Shown in pieces: positions 1 through 8,546 of a stretch of DNA of 64,000 bases (position 1 is its first letter; the number at the start of each line of letters is the position of its first letter). The translations under genes and the position numbers were made by a program. The notes beneath the pieces are model-generated. The model did no database searches and was not told where the DNA came from. It saw only the letters and a list, made by a program, of their open reading frames with translations. The stretch is from the NCBI RefSeq assembly GCF_000719975.1, contig NZ_JOIJ01000017.1:1-64000 (forward strand), written 5' to 3'. The DNA is from Prauserella rugosa (GTDB taxonomy: Bacteria > Actinomycetota > Actinomycetes > Mycobacteriales > Pseudonocardiaceae).

Positions 1-753
1 ACCACCACTCACACCCACCGGACCGCCACCCGACACCGGCCCACCAGAACCAACCGGCCCACCACCGACCGGACCGCCCCCGGAACCACCACGCGGCTCG
101 TCGATGTCGATCACCCCGGTACCCGCGTCCTTCACCATCGACGCCGGATCCCGCTCAATACTCCCGAAATCACCACCACTCTTACCGAGCTGACCGAAAT
201 CCCCCTCCATGTCATAAGCAGCCTGCACCACGTTGTTCTCATAACCGGAGTAGATCTCACGAGCCTGATCAACCTGGGCCTTGTACCGCCGCGCTTCCGC
301 CTCAGCATCGGTCTCCCACGGAGCCACACTGTCCCAAAAACCAGTCTCCGGCTCCTGCGCAGGAACATCCGGCAACGAGTTCTTGATGTTCTCGAACGCC
401 GAAGCATTCGTGGCGTAGTACTCCGAGTTCTTCTGGTACGTCTCGCCGGTGAACTGGGAGACCTTCGCACTCTTCTGGATCGCCTGGGCCGCGGCCTCGG
501 CGCCATCGCCAGACCAGGAACTCTCCAGGGCCTGCAGGATCTCCCGGTGCGCGTTGGAAACCTCGGTATGCCCGCCTGAGACGCCGGACATTCCACTGAC
601 GGCGGTGTGCCATTTCGAGGAGTCACCCTCACGCACACGCCGAACGAGTTCGTGGATGGGTAGAGAATTTCCAAACAGTGCCGACTTCATCTGCTCGAAA
701 ACGAGCTGCGCCTTGGCTTCGCCGAGGTCGCCGCCACCGAACAGGTTCCCCAT
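1..753 (-). CDS. WXG-motif type VII secretion-associated protein (3' end outside window)
   Basis: 251 codons are visible; the reading frame runs off the left edge, so the C-terminus is missing. The first ~130 residues are helical and carry a W-S-G motif at residues 80-82, the turn signature of WXG100 proteins, with a second tryptophan at 48. A region rich in charged residues follows, then a Gly/Pro/Ser-rich tail from about residue 222, as in long ESX/PPE-like substrates. The ATG start is supported by a GGAGGGGG ribosome site just upstream. It is followed upstream by a DUF3558 lipoprotein and a small secretion-like protein on the same strand. A type VII substrate or structural component is inferred; no specific family was recognised. 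Confidence 0.75.
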   Translation of the reverse strand, partial: MGNLFGGGDLGEAKAQLVFEQMKSALFGNSLPIHELVRRVREGDSSKWHTAVSGMSGVSGGHTEVSNAHREILQALESSWSGDGAEAAAQAIQKSAKVSQFTGETYQKNSEYYATNASAFENIKNSLPDVPAQEPETGFWDSVAPWETDAEAEARRYKAQVDQAREIYSGYENNVVQAAYDMEGDFGQLGKSGGDFGSIERDPASMVKDAGTGVIDIDEPRGGSGGGPVGGGPVGSGGPVSGGGPVGVSGG

Positions 754-804
754 CAGATACCCCCTCCAACGGCACTCACTGTGCCGCCCCCATCACGGCA
801 CATT

Positions 805-1446
805 TCAGGCTTCCGCCTTGAGATTCCGGACAACCTGCTCCGACACCCACTCGGCAGGTTCGCACGGGTCAGCCCCCTGGCCGGCCTTATCCGTGCTAAG
901 CGTGACGACGGCACCTACCGCATACTCGTTGGCAATACCGACGACGACGGCGCACATTGGATCAGAACTCTTCTCCTTGAAGGACACAGCCGGGTAGCCC
1001 TCGATTGGACCCGTTTCATTGAACACCTCGACCTGCGGCTTCGAGTTGGCGTAGGAAGCGCTGAGACCTTCTCCGCCCTCGGTGTAATAGTTCACCATGA
1101 AGGAACCCAGGGTTGATGCGTTCTCCCATTCACAGGCCGGCCCCAAGGAATTCTCGTCTGCCCTTCTTCCTTGCGTGGCGTCCTCACCCAGCGCCTCCTG
1201 CACCTGCTTCTCGTCCAGGATTCTGCATGGGTCGCCGGACAGGACAGACTTCGGCAACGGGTTGCTCACATCAGGAGCGCCACTGTGTGGAAGATCGGGA
1301 CTATCATCGGACGGTTCCGAACTAGGAGCAGCCTGCGACTCTCCCTCCTGGCCAAGGTCAGATATAGCCGTACCCTCGGACTCGCCGGAACAACCGGTCA
1401 TCACGAGCGCAGCCCCTGTGAATACCGCGATCACGGCACGCTTCAT
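805..1446 (-). CDS. DUF3558-family lipoprotein
   Basis: 213 residues. The N-terminus is a lipoprotein signal: a Lys-Arg start, a hydrophobic core and a lipobox ending V-M-T-G-C19. A Ser/Glu/Asp-rich linker follows, then a globular domain beginning with the Cys-Arg-Ile-Leu/ALG pattern typical of DUF3558. This family is common in Pseudonocardiaceae as surface lipoproteins of unknown function, often beside type VII secretion genes, as here. The ATG overlaps the stop of the upstream gene by one base (TGATG), so translation is probably coupled. Function beyond surface anchoring cannot be assigned. Confidence 0.8.
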   Translation of the reverse strand: MKRAVIAVFTGAALVMTGCSGESEGTAISDLGQEGESQAAPSSEPSDDSPDLPHSGAPDVSNPLPKSVLSGDPCRILDEKQVQEALGEDATQGRRADENSLGPACEWENASTLGSFMVNYYTEGGEGLSASYANSKPQVEVFNETGPIEGYPAVSFKEKSSDPMCAVVVGIANEYAVGAVVTLSTDKAGQGADPCEPAEWVSEQVVRNLKAEA

Positions 1447-1913
1447 CAGATCATGCCTCCACCGGAGGTGTCGCCACCCGCATTCTCCACGTCAGTGCCG
1501 GCCTGCTCGTCGCTTTGCTTGTACACGTCGAGGGCCTTCGCCAGTTTCTCCGCCAACTCCCGATGCTGCAGCCACTCGGCGTGAATGTGGTCGGCGCCCA
1601 GCCGCAGCAAGGTGAGCCCCACCTCGTTGAAACTCCTACTTCCCGGATCATCAGCTGGCGGCTGGGTGTTGGTGAGTGCCAAAGCCTTCTGGGCCTGGCG
1701 CTGCAGCTCGAGGGCGGCCCAGTTGGCCTTCTCGACGATAGACTGCGCACTTTCCGGATCCAGCTCGAACCTGCCACCCACGCCCGCACCAGGTGCCATG
1801 ACGTCATTCAGCCAACCGTCTTCCGTGGCGGTGCCCTTGTCGCCCTTCACGGCGAACGACAGGCCGTCCCACACGCCCGAACCGGCCTTGCCGACGCCTG
1901 CGTCGTCGCTCAT
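1446..1913 (-). CDS. small ESX/PE-like secretion-associated protein
   Basis: 155 residues from the ATG preceded by GGGGGAGGT; a longer reading frame upstream has no ribosome site and is rejected. The middle has a helical stretch of Ala, Glu and Gln (about residues 55-80) followed by a second amphipathic helix (about 95-130), the helical-hairpin layout of PE/WXG-type proteins, but no clear WXG motif is visible. The C-terminus is Gly/Ser-rich. It is the first gene of a three-gene minus-strand unit with the DUF3558 lipoprotein (one-base overlap) and the WXG protein. The family was not recognised with certainty. Confidence 0.65.
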   Translation of the reverse strand: MSDDAGVGKAGSGVWDGLSFAVKGDKGTATEDGWLNDVMAPGAGVGGRFELDPESAQSIVEKANWAALELQRQAQKALALTNTQPPADDPGSRSFNEVGLTLLRLGADHIHAEWLQHRELAEKLAKALDVYKQSDEQAGTDVENAGGDTSGGGMI

Positions 1914-2108
1914 CGCCTGACCTCCCCCGTCAGTGTCCGCGCACAGCTGCAGCGGAAGCCTAGCGTAGCGGTTCAGGCACTGCGCGAGGGCAAAACCGAC
2001 AAATCCGGGACCGCCGTCACGCCTGCCGCGATCGAGCGCCCCGGCAAATCTCCCGGTCAACGGCCCACATGGCCACACTTCCGACGGTCACCGGAACGCT
2101 CTACAGTA

Positions 2109-2142
2109 TAGATACGGTTGCGTAGCTACCTCACCGTATCTA
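2109..2142. promoter_or_regulatory. nested dyad operator upstream of the TetR gene
   Basis: Perfect 10-bp inverted arms (TAGATACGGT at 2109-2118 and its complement at 2133-2142) enclose a perfect 8-bp palindrome GTAGCTAC at 2122-2129. Both dyads share one centre (between 2125 and 2126), separated by 3-bp unpaired spacers. The site ends 10 bp before the TetR ATG and lies where the promoter should be. Autoregulation by the TetR protein is inferred. Confidence 0.8.
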
Positions 2143-2152
2143 AATTCACTAC

Positions 2153-2776
2153 ATGGACCTCACTCCGCGACATGCGACCCGGCGACGCTCCAAGGCCGAC
2201 GTACGCGAAGCCTGCCGAGCGGCAGTCATCGCCGAGGTCACGGATCAAGGATTGGGCAGGCTTTCGATCGAAGGGGTCGCCCGGCGCGCCGACGTCGCCA
2301 AGACCTCGATCTATCGACACTTCTCGTCGGTCGAGGACCTGCTCCTCGACGCGCTGGCCGACGCCATGCCCGTCGAACAGGTGTCGGTACACGGCAATGC
2401 GCTCCGTTCGGACCTGCTGCGCTCGCTCGAGCAGCTCGTGGGATGGCTCGGCGGTCCGCACGCTCCCGCCGTGGCCGCGATCCTGGCCGAACGCCGGCGG
2501 CGGCCCGACCTCGTGGAAGCCCTCTACGCACGGGTTTTCGAAACCCACGGCAGTCGGTTCACCCGCACCGTCATGGAGCACTACGCCGTGCGCGGGGACG
2601 TCGACCCGCGATTGATCACCCCGGTCGTCGCCGACCTCGGCGAAGCGCTGGTGCTCAAGCACCAGCTGGACACCGGGGAACTGCCCGCCCCGAACGAGCT
2701 CGCCGCGATCGTCGACGAGGCGATCCTGCCCGCGCTCGGCCACCCACGCTCACTGGAGAAAGGACCACCGACATGA
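2153..2776 (+). CDS. TetR-family transcriptional regulator
   Basis: 207 residues, normal for the family. The N-terminal helix-turn-helix spans about residues 17-62 and ends in the characteristic K-T-S-I-Y-R-H-F recognition helix; the remainder is a helical ligand-binding/dimer domain with a TetR C-terminal pattern. No Shine-Dalgarno is visible before the ATG, and a TAAATT -10-like hexamer lies 6 bp upstream, so the mRNA may be leaderless. The stop overlaps the start of the next gene (ATGA), making an operon with the glycosidase. It probably represses its own operon through the 2109-2142 dyad; the ligand is unknown, perhaps a glycoside or sugar. Confidence 0.92.
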   Translation: MDLTPRHATRRRSKADVREACRAAVIAEVTDQGLGRLSIEGVARRADVAKTSIYRHFSSVEDLLLDALADAMPVEQVSVHGNALRSDLLRSLEQLVGWLGGPHAPAVAAILAERRRRPDLVEALYARVFETHGSRFTRTVMEHYAVRGDVDPRLITPVVADLGEALVLKHQLDTGELPAPNELAAIVDEAILPALGHPRSLEKGPPT

Positions 2777-4281
2777 CCTCAACGCCGCCGGAGACCGCGA
2801 CGCACCCGCCCACCACGCTGCACGTCGATTGGGACGTCGCGACCGGCAGATCGCAAACCACCCTCACCACGCACCTGTGGACGGCCCCGCAGCTACGCCG
2901 CGATTCGCCGATCCACGACAAGGCCTTCGAGGCCCTGCGCGACCTTCGCGTCGACCTCGCTCGATTCCTGCCGTGGTTCAGTCATCCGCGGCTGGCGGTT
3001 CCCGAACTGACCCCACCCAGCGGCGACACGACATCGTGGAACTTCGAACTGCTGGATCCCTTCGTCGAGGACTTCATGGCCGCCGCGGAGGGAAGACCGG
3101 TCGTGGCGAACTTCGCGACGATCCCCACCTGGATGTTCGTCACTCCCGAACCGGTGCCGGTCTCCGACGACCCCGACGAGATCCACTGGGACTACGAACA
3201 GGGAACCGAGCTGCGCGACCCCACCTGCACCGAGGTCGCCGACTACTTCCACCGATTGGCCAGCTGGTACATCGCGGGCGGTTTCACCGACGAGCTGGGG
3301 GTGTGGCACGAGTCGGGTCACCGTTATCGGTTCGCCTACTGGGAGGTGCTGTGCGAACCCGACGTCGGACACCGGCTCTCGCCCGAGACCTACACCCGCC
3401 TCTACGACGCGGTGGTCGCCCGGCTCGCGCCGCTCGACCCGGAGATGAAGTTCGTCGGGCTGTCGCTGAGCCACGTGCATCCACAGCCGGAGTACTACTG
3501 GCACTTCCTCGACGCGGACAACCACGCCGACGGGGTTCCGATCGACGCGTTCTCGTACCACTTCTACGCCCAGCCGGAGATCGTCAACCCGTTCGGGCTT
3601 ACCGGGAACGCGCCGTACCAACACTGGCGGGACATCTTCTTCGCCCAGGCGGACGCCTTCCTCGACCAGGTCCGGCACATCGACGCCGTCCGACGACGAC
3701 TCGCGCCCGCCGCCGCCACCCACATCAATGAACTCGGCACCTTCCCGCCGGCACCGATGGATCCGCGTCCCGACTTCCCGGCGGAGTACTGGGTGCTGAG
3801 TGGTTCAGTCCAGTCCTACCTTTGGGCCAAGCTAGTCGAGCTCGGCATCGACCTGGTCGGCATCGCGGAGTTCATCGACTATCCCGGGATGAATCCGGGC
3901 ATCAGCCTTCTCGACTGGGAAACCGGGGAACCGAACGCACGATACGACGCTCTCGCGCTGCTGGTCCGGCACTTCAGCCCCGGCGACACGCTCGTCTCCA
4001 CCGCCGTGACCGCGGCACACGGCCACCCCGACCCGCGCGTGCATGCCCAGGGATACGTGAGCACCGCCGGTGACCGCAGGGTCCTGCTGATCAACAAGAC
4101 TGCCAGCCCTGTCCCCGTTGCCATGCCCGCAGATGTGGGGCCGTGCCGGTGCGAGCAGGTCGGCGTCACCGCAGGCAGGCAACCGGCGACGATCGACCGC
4201 GGGCTCGCCGTACTCGACGCCCACGCCACCGCCGTCCTCTCCTGGCCCGGCACCTCCGGCGACGTCCCGCTTCAGGGCTGA
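2773..4281 (+). CDS. glycoside hydrolase, GH39-like (beta-xylosidase type)
   Basis: 502 residues from an ATG that overlaps the TetR stop. The sequence reads as a (beta/alpha)8 glycosidase of clan A: an early W-D-V / W-N-F-E-L-L-D region, an E-V-L-C-E-P-D segment near residue 190 matching the acid/base N-E-P position of GH39, and a H-I-N-E-L-G segment near residue 319 where the nucleophile Glu is expected. A beta-sandwich-like C-terminal part follows from about residue 410. No signal peptide is seen, so it should act in the cytoplasm. The acid/base motif has Cys where Asn is usual, so activity and substrate need care. Co-transcribed with and probably controlled by the TetR protein. Confidence 0.75.
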   Translation: MTSTPPETATHPPTTLHVDWDVATGRSQTTLTTHLWTAPQLRRDSPIHDKAFEALRDLRVDLARFLPWFSHPRLAVPELTPPSGDTTSWNFELLDPFVEDFMAAAEGRPVVANFATIPTWMFVTPEPVPVSDDPDEIHWDYEQGTELRDPTCTEVADYFHRLASWYIAGGFTDELGVWHESGHRYRFAYWEVLCEPDVGHRLSPETYTRLYDAVVARLAPLDPEMKFVGLSLSHVHPQPEYYWHFLDADNHADGVPIDAFSYHFYAQPEIVNPFGLTGNAPYQHWRDIFFAQADAFLDQVRHIDAVRRRLAPAAATHINELGTFPPAPMDPRPDFPAEYWVLSGSVQSYLWAKLVELGIDLVGIAEFIDYPGMNPGISLLDWETGEPNARYDALALLVRHFSPGDTLVSTAVTAAHGHPDPRVHAQGYVSTAGDRRVLLINKTASPVPVAMPADVGPCRCEQVGVTAGRQPATIDRGLAVLDAHATAVLSWPGTSGDVPLQG

Positions 4282-4284
4282 GTC

Positions 4285-4578
4285 ATGGTGACCGCAACGC
4301 AGAGCGCCCTCATCGACGCGCCCGTCGAGCGGCTTCGGACCACGCTGCTCGACGCGCCACGGCTACCCGAATGGAATCCCGCCTTCGTCCGGGTCACCGG
4401 ACCCCCGTTGGCGTCGCGCGGCGCGAGGTACGAGCTCGAGGTGATCCGCGGCCTGCGGGGAGATCTGACCTACCTTCTCGGCGGTGCTCTCCACTCGCTG
4501 CCGGCGCTTCGATTGGAACGTCTCGCCGAGCAGGCCGCGCGATCCGCAGACCGAGGACGTCGACAGGGAGGTGCCTGA
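4285..4578 (+). pseudogene. truncated SRPBCC (polyketide cyclase-like) gene
   Basis: 97 residues. The first ~65 residues match the start of an SRPBCC/START-fold protein (strand, then D-A-P-R-L-P-E-W-N-P, then the second and third strands), but such proteins are usually about 140-150 residues. After about residue 65 the sequence turns into Arg/Ala-rich text without the expected strands and long C-terminal helix. Codon-like text is not restored convincingly in the other frames, so an internal deletion is more likely than a single frameshift. It starts 3 bp after the glycosidase stop and its stop overlaps the next ATG (TGATG). Confidence 0.6.
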
Positions 4579-5135
4579 TGACCGCTCGCCCGAACACGCC
4601 CGACCTGGTTACGTGGTGCGCGTACGCGGGCATGGCCGTGGCGCTGCCGACCGCGCTGTGGCGGGTGCCGGTGGCTGCCGGGTTCCCGCTGGGCACCCCG
4701 GAGGCATGGCGCCATGAGCAACAGATCCCTGGCACGGGAACGTGGTACCTGCTCGGACTGTCGCTGGTCCAGCTCGCGGCCATTGCATGCATGTTCGCGT
4801 TGACGGTCGATCCGGCACGGCTGACCCCACGTTGGTTGCGTGGGCGCCGGGGAGGACGTCTCGTCCCCACCTTCGTGGGAGCGGCGGGCACGGCCGGAGC
4901 ACTTGTTCTCTCCCTGCTGGTCACAATGTCGGTGATCGCGTGGGACAAGGTGGACCCGTTCAGCGGTACCGACTACGACGGGTGGGCTTGGCTCTGCGCC
5001 GGCTGTTACCTGGTGGCGGCGCTCTGGCCGCCGCTTCTCGGCGCGGCCTCCGTCGGCTACCTCGTCCGGTACCGCAGGACCGCAGCCGTTCCGAGCCGAG
5101 CGGAACGCTCGACGGGCAGTGAAGGAGCGCCGTAA
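4578..5135 (+). CDS. four-helix integral membrane protein
   Basis: 185 residues with four hydrophobic segments at about residues 11-30, 54-76, 95-120 and 135-160, and a basic, polar C-terminal tail. It is coupled to the preceding truncated gene by a TGATG overlap and is the last gene of the TetR-glycosidase unit. A W-R-V-P motif after helix 1 and a W-Y-L-L-G-L-S segment before helix 2 resemble small actinobacterial membrane proteins of unknown function. No catalytic motif is visible. Confidence 0.75.
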   Translation: MTARPNTPDLVTWCAYAGMAVALPTALWRVPVAAGFPLGTPEAWRHEQQIPGTGTWYLLGLSLVQLAAIACMFALTVDPARLTPRWLRGRRGGRLVPTFVGAAGTAGALVLSLLVTMSVIAWDKVDPFSGTDYDGWAWLCAGCYLVAALWPPLLGAASVGYLVRYRRTAAVPSRAERSTGSEGAP

Positions 5136-5168
5136 TCCCGACGGCGCCCGCTCCGCGCCCCAAACACG

Positions 5169-5207
5169 AAAAGGCCGCCCTGACCTTGGGTCAAGGCGGC
5201 TTCTTCG
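5169..5207 (-). terminator. duplicated tRNA-Phe terminator hairpin at the left attachment site
   Basis: Near copy of the hairpin downstream of intact tRNA-Phe (10236-10268): a GGCCGCC arm pairs with GGCGGCTT across a short loop, with a T run when read on the minus strand. It differs from the other copy by one inserted base and one substitution, so the two are diverged att-flanking sequences. Confidence 0.7.
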
Positions 5208-5258
5208 TGGGTGGCCAGGGCCGGGGTCGAACCGGCGACCTTCCGCTTTTCAGGCGGA
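5187..5258. repeat. left attachment site (72-bp direct repeat with tRNA-Phe 3' half)
   Basis: 72 bp identical to 10253-10324. It contains the 3' half of tRNA-Phe from the anticodon loop to the discriminator base plus the start of the downstream terminator, and stops abruptly at 5259, where the tRNA 5' half is absent. It is therefore an att copy made by site-specific integration into the tRNA 3' end, not a tRNA gene. The integrase remnant begins about 60 bp away. Confidence 0.9.
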
Positions 5259-5319
5259 GGAATCTCCGCAGCTCACACGGTCCTTGCGGTCGTCTCGTGC
5301 ACCGCGCGTGCCCTCCGCA

Positions 5320-5938
5320 TCAGCGCTTCACGTAGATCGTCTCGGGCAGCTTCACTGCGTCCCTCCGACCCGCGAGCTTGCTCAGCTCCCCTGCTAACTC
5401 CTTGTCCCGTCCCTCAACGGCGTGCATGTAACGAAGCGCAGCAGCCGCCGACGCGTGGCCCATGCGTTGCTTCAAATCCGCCATCGTCGCGCCGGTACTC
5501 GCGGCCAACGTCTGACCGGTGTGCCGCAGGTCGTGAAACGCGATCTTCAGACCGACCTGCTCCCGCGCACGCACGAACGCCTGATAGAGCGCATTGCCAC
5601 GCATCGGCTTGCCGTCGCGACCCACGAAGAACCGCTCCTGGCCCGGCCCACTGCTTCCTGTGCTCCACTAGGTACGGCTTGACGTGCGGCGGATACGCGA
5701 CCTCCCGACGGCCGGCATCGGTCTTAGGGTCCTTGTCGAACTTGCGCGGACTCTCCAGAAGTTCGACCCGGTTCTTACGAACGATGACCACACCACCGAC
5801 GAGGTCAACATCATCGACCCGCAGTCCGCAGATCTCCCCTCGTCGCAGCCCACACCACGCCGCTAGCAGCACCGCCGCGCGATACCGCGGCGTGATGTGC
5901 TCGACCAGCTTGTCGAGCTGGTGCAGGTGCTCGACCAC
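5320..5938 (-). pseudogene. tyrosine integrase, frameshifted and 5'-truncated
   Basis: Two reading frames together spell the catalytic domain of a phage-type tyrosine recombinase. The upstream part (to about 5650) has the first active Arg in G-L-R-R-G-E; the downstream part has H-D-L-R-H-T-G, M-G-H-A-S and the final Tyr in R-Y-M-H. A one-base frame change lies near 5638-5650, in a GGCCCGGCCC run where a Q-E-R-F-F-V segment should join the halves. The N-terminal core-binding domain is missing: coding similarity stops near 5925, where a glycosyltransferase fragment begins on the other strand. It served the element bounded by 5187-5258 and 10253-10324 and is unlikely to be active. Confidence 0.88.
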
Positions 5939-6493
5939 GACGACGTGCTCCTACCGCACGCCCTGCGCACCCTCATCCCGCACTTCGACAACCCCCAGGT
6001 GGGGTGGGCATGCGGACAGGCCGACGACCTACTGCCCGACGGCACGCGCACGAGCTACGAATCCGCGATGCCGTTCGGAACCATCGGCGCCGGCGCGGTC
6101 AACTCGTGGGCCATCGACCACGAGGCCAACTGGCCCGTGCACTGCGCAGCGCTGATGATGCGCACCGACCTCGTCCGAGCAGCCGGCGGCTGGGCAGCCT
6201 CGCCGATCGACGAGGACATCATCATGTTCGCCGCACTGTCCGAGCTGGCCGCCGGCTACAACGACGAGGCCGTCACCTGGCTCTACCGCATCCACGAGCA
6301 GCAGACCCACAAGACCGACATGTCGCGACTGCACAGCCAGACCGGCCGGACCATCGCCCTTCAGCGCATCCAGGCCCTGTCCCGCGTCGGCCTCAACGTC
6401 AACGGCCAGCCGACACCAGTGCGCAACTTCGAAGCACAAGCCGGCGACGCCGCGAAGTACAACGTCGCACCCGGCACTAGCTGGTGGAAGTGA
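5897..6493 (+). pseudogene. C-terminal fragment of a family 2 glycosyltransferase
   Basis: 198 codons are open from an internal ATG. The text begins just before the L-D-H-D-D metal/nucleotide-sugar motif and continues through a typical GT2 second half (A-C-G-Q-A-D-D; H-C-A-A-L-M-M-R; D-E-D-I-I-M-F). The N-terminal ~80 residues of the GT-A fold, with the first nucleotide-binding strands, are absent. The first 10-15 codons overlap the broken end of the integrase on the opposite strand, so the two genes were joined by a deletion. Probably non-functional, although its C-terminal end looks intact. Confidence 0.75.
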
Positions 6494-6537
6494 CCGGTAC
6501 GCGCGCACTTGGCGTGCCCCGCGAGCCCTCGTAGTTC

Positions 6538-7221
6538 TCAGTCGGGCGGGTTGTTTCGCATGCGTTGTTTGTGGAGCTTGAGCACGCCGAGGTCGCTGGG
6601 CCGGATATCCGCACCGTTCGCCACCGAGTGGGCGATGCCGTTGTAAACGAGGTCCCAGATCCGTCGATCCCGGTGCCATTCCGCGAAGGTGCGGTCCATG
6701 CCACGCTCGTCGTCGTAAAGAGCAAGATGCAGATCGGCGCCACCATAAGAGGTGCGGATCTTCGTCAGCTCATAGAGCTTCAGGTAATTCGCCTTACGGA
6801 GCCTGCTGCGTCGCCACTGCACCCAGTCCGCACCCGCAGAAATCGTGTCCACATTAAATGGGTTTGACATCAAATATGAACCGGCCGCAATAATAAGCCA
6901 AATCTGCCAATGCTTGAACGCTTCAAGGCCAAAGTCGTTAGCCAATGATATTACGGCAGTGCCGACAACGAGGATTACGGCTGCCGACACCGCGCGCGCC
7001 AGGCCAGCCTTGGGGCTGTCACGCCACCAGACTAACGTCGGCCCCATGCCCGGCGGCGGTTTCGGCTTTCGAGACAGCGCACTCTCTCGGAGGGGATCGC
7101 GCTCCGGTGCCTTATCACTCCCAGTGAAGCCGGGAGCATGCGGGGGAAACGGCCTGCCCGTTTCCGGGTCAGGTCGAGGGGGTAGCCCCTCACCACCAGC
7201 ACGTGGAGAATCAGGCATCAT
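6538..7221 (-). CDS. two-helix membrane protein in the mobile-element cargo operon
   Basis: 227 residues from tandem ATGs. The first ~65 residues are Pro/Arg-rich and cytoplasmic in character; two hydrophobic segments follow at about residues 76-97 and 104-120; the C-terminal ~105 residues are soluble and highly charged (Y-E-L-T-K-I-R-T, W-H-R-D-R-R-I-W-D). It is the last gene of a four-gene unit, 18 bp after the large WXG-like gene. Base composition is clearly lower in GC than in the chromosomal neighbours. No family was recognised; a membrane partner or immunity protein for the upstream gene is a speculation from position. Confidence 0.7.
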   Translation of the reverse strand: MMPDSPRAGGEGLPPRPDPETGRPFPPHAPGFTGSDKAPERDPLRESALSRKPKPPPGMGPTLVWWRDSPKAGLARAVSAAVILVVGTAVISLANDFGLEAFKHWQIWLIIAAGSYLMSNPFNVDTISAGADWVQWRRSRLRKANYLKLYELTKIRTSYGGADLHLALYDDERGMDRTFAEWHRDRRIWDLVYNGIAHSVANGADIRPSDLGVLKLHKQRMRNNPPD

Positions 7222-7239
7222 ATCGACCCCATCCGTTCA

Positions 7240-8469
7240 CTACTCCGGATTGACCATATCCGCGACCCACTGTCCACCGATGCCTCCCAGTACGCCGCCA
7301 GCAAGGCCGGTGACAAACGCCCCGACAGGTCCACCCGCTGAACCGACCAAACTTCCATACACCCAGCCTGCCCCAACACTACCGGCAGCCGAGCCGGCCA
7401 TCACTACACCAGTGTCCGTCAATGCCTTTCCCCATGACTGCTCTCCTTTAATTGCGCCAACTGCTTCATTAACCCCGGTCAGCAATGCCCCGGAATAGGC
7501 GAAACCTTTAATGAAGCTGCGACTATCTTGTAGAATTTTGCTTGCATCTGAAGGCAAGTCAGACAGCGTACCCTTACCCGGATATGCAGCCAATGCATCC
7601 CTCGTGCGCTGTGGGATCTTATCGACAAATCGCCCGGCGTCCTTGGCTTTCGACTCATACTGCTCCGCGCCTACATTCATCGCAGATGCATATGTCAGCA
7701 GAGTCTTGCTGAAGTTTTCCGGAAGTCGATTGAGGTTTCCTAATGCAAAATTGGCGAAGTCTGCCCCCGTACTCCTGAACCGGTTGGCCATATTCATGTG
7801 CTCAGCCCTGGTGTTCTCCATGCTTCCAATAAACCCGCGAACATGGGAGGTGGTCGTGAAACCAAGGGAAACGTAGTCTATCTCTTTTGGTTCGGCCTCT
7901 AAAAGGGATTGCTGGAGTTTATCGTGAGCATTCCCCTCCCTGGTTCGAGCGTCAGAAACGATCGATTTGCACTCGTTGTATACGGCAGCCTTCGCATTGT
8001 AATCGTTGACAGCTGCCTGGTGCTCTCGCGCTGCCTGTTGATTTCCGGACATAACATCTCGAGCCTGTTTACTGTCACACGGTCCCGTCGGCGTCATATT
8101 CGGTGCCACGGGGCGCTCCGGCGCAAAAATAAAGGGCCCTTCGGTCCTAAGGTTTCCTGATTTCGCCTTGTTTTGAGCGCTGGACATACGTCGGATGACT
8201 CCGTCGAGTTCGTCGGCAAAGTCATTCAGGGCGCCAGCTATTTTCCCAGCCTTGGTGCCCAATTGGTCGATTGAGCGCCCATAGCTACGAGTGCTCGCCT
8301 GATAAGCATCGTGCGCAGGACCCCACCAGTCTGCTTCGCCAGTAGTGCGCGCCTTCTGTGCTTCATCGGCAGCACTTCCCGCCGCTTTAGATACCTTTTC
8401 GAGAAAGCTAGCGGCCGCCCGACAGCTCGCGCCACTGCCATTGACGAGCGTATTTAGCGTCTGCCCCAT
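7240..8469 (-). CDS. large WXG-like protein with glycine-zipper C-terminus, candidate secreted effector
   Basis: 409 residues. The first ~100 residues form a WXG-like helical hairpin: T-G-E-A-D-W-W-G-P-A-H-D-A-Y gives the W-x-G turn near residue 49, followed by a long heptad-like helix. The middle (about 130-290) is helical and polar. The last ~60 residues are a Gly/Ala/Ser-rich hydrophobic stretch with repeated GxxxG spacing, like glycine-zipper or pore-forming segments. It has no signal peptide, as expected for a type VII substrate. GC is low and codon use is unlike the flanking genome, consistent with transfer. A toxin or effector role is inferred only from architecture. Confidence 0.7.
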   Translation of the reverse strand: MGQTLNTLVNGSGASCRAAASFLEKVSKAAGSAADEAQKARTTGEADWWGPAHDAYQASTRSYGRSIDQLGTKAGKIAGALNDFADELDGVIRRMSSAQNKAKSGNLRTEGPFIFAPERPVAPNMTPTGPCDSKQARDVMSGNQQAAREHQAAVNDYNAKAAVYNECKSIVSDARTREGNAHDKLQQSLLEAEPKEIDYVSLGFTTTSHVRGFIGSMENTRAEHMNMANRFRSTGADFANFALGNLNRLPENFSKTLLTYASAMNVGAEQYESKAKDAGRFVDKIPQRTRDALAAYPGKGTLSDLPSDASKILQDSRSFIKGFAYSGALLTGVNEAVGAIKGEQSWGKALTDTGVVMAGSAAGSVGAGWVYGSLVGSAGGPVGAFVTGLAGGVLGGIGGQWVADMVNPE

Positions 8470-8546
8470 ACGCTATATCCCCTCCAGGCTAGAAGCCGAA
8501 AACCGTGTCACTTAGAGTTTTCACATACGTCCACTGTCGACGTACG

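Noticed and set aside
132..674. Arg-rich minus-strand frame
   Set aside because: Alternate frame of the WXG protein gene, which has a proper ribosome site and family motif.
5212..5258. Second tRNA-Phe gene
   Set aside because: Only the 3' half is present; D-arm and 5' acceptor are missing. It is an attachment-site copy.
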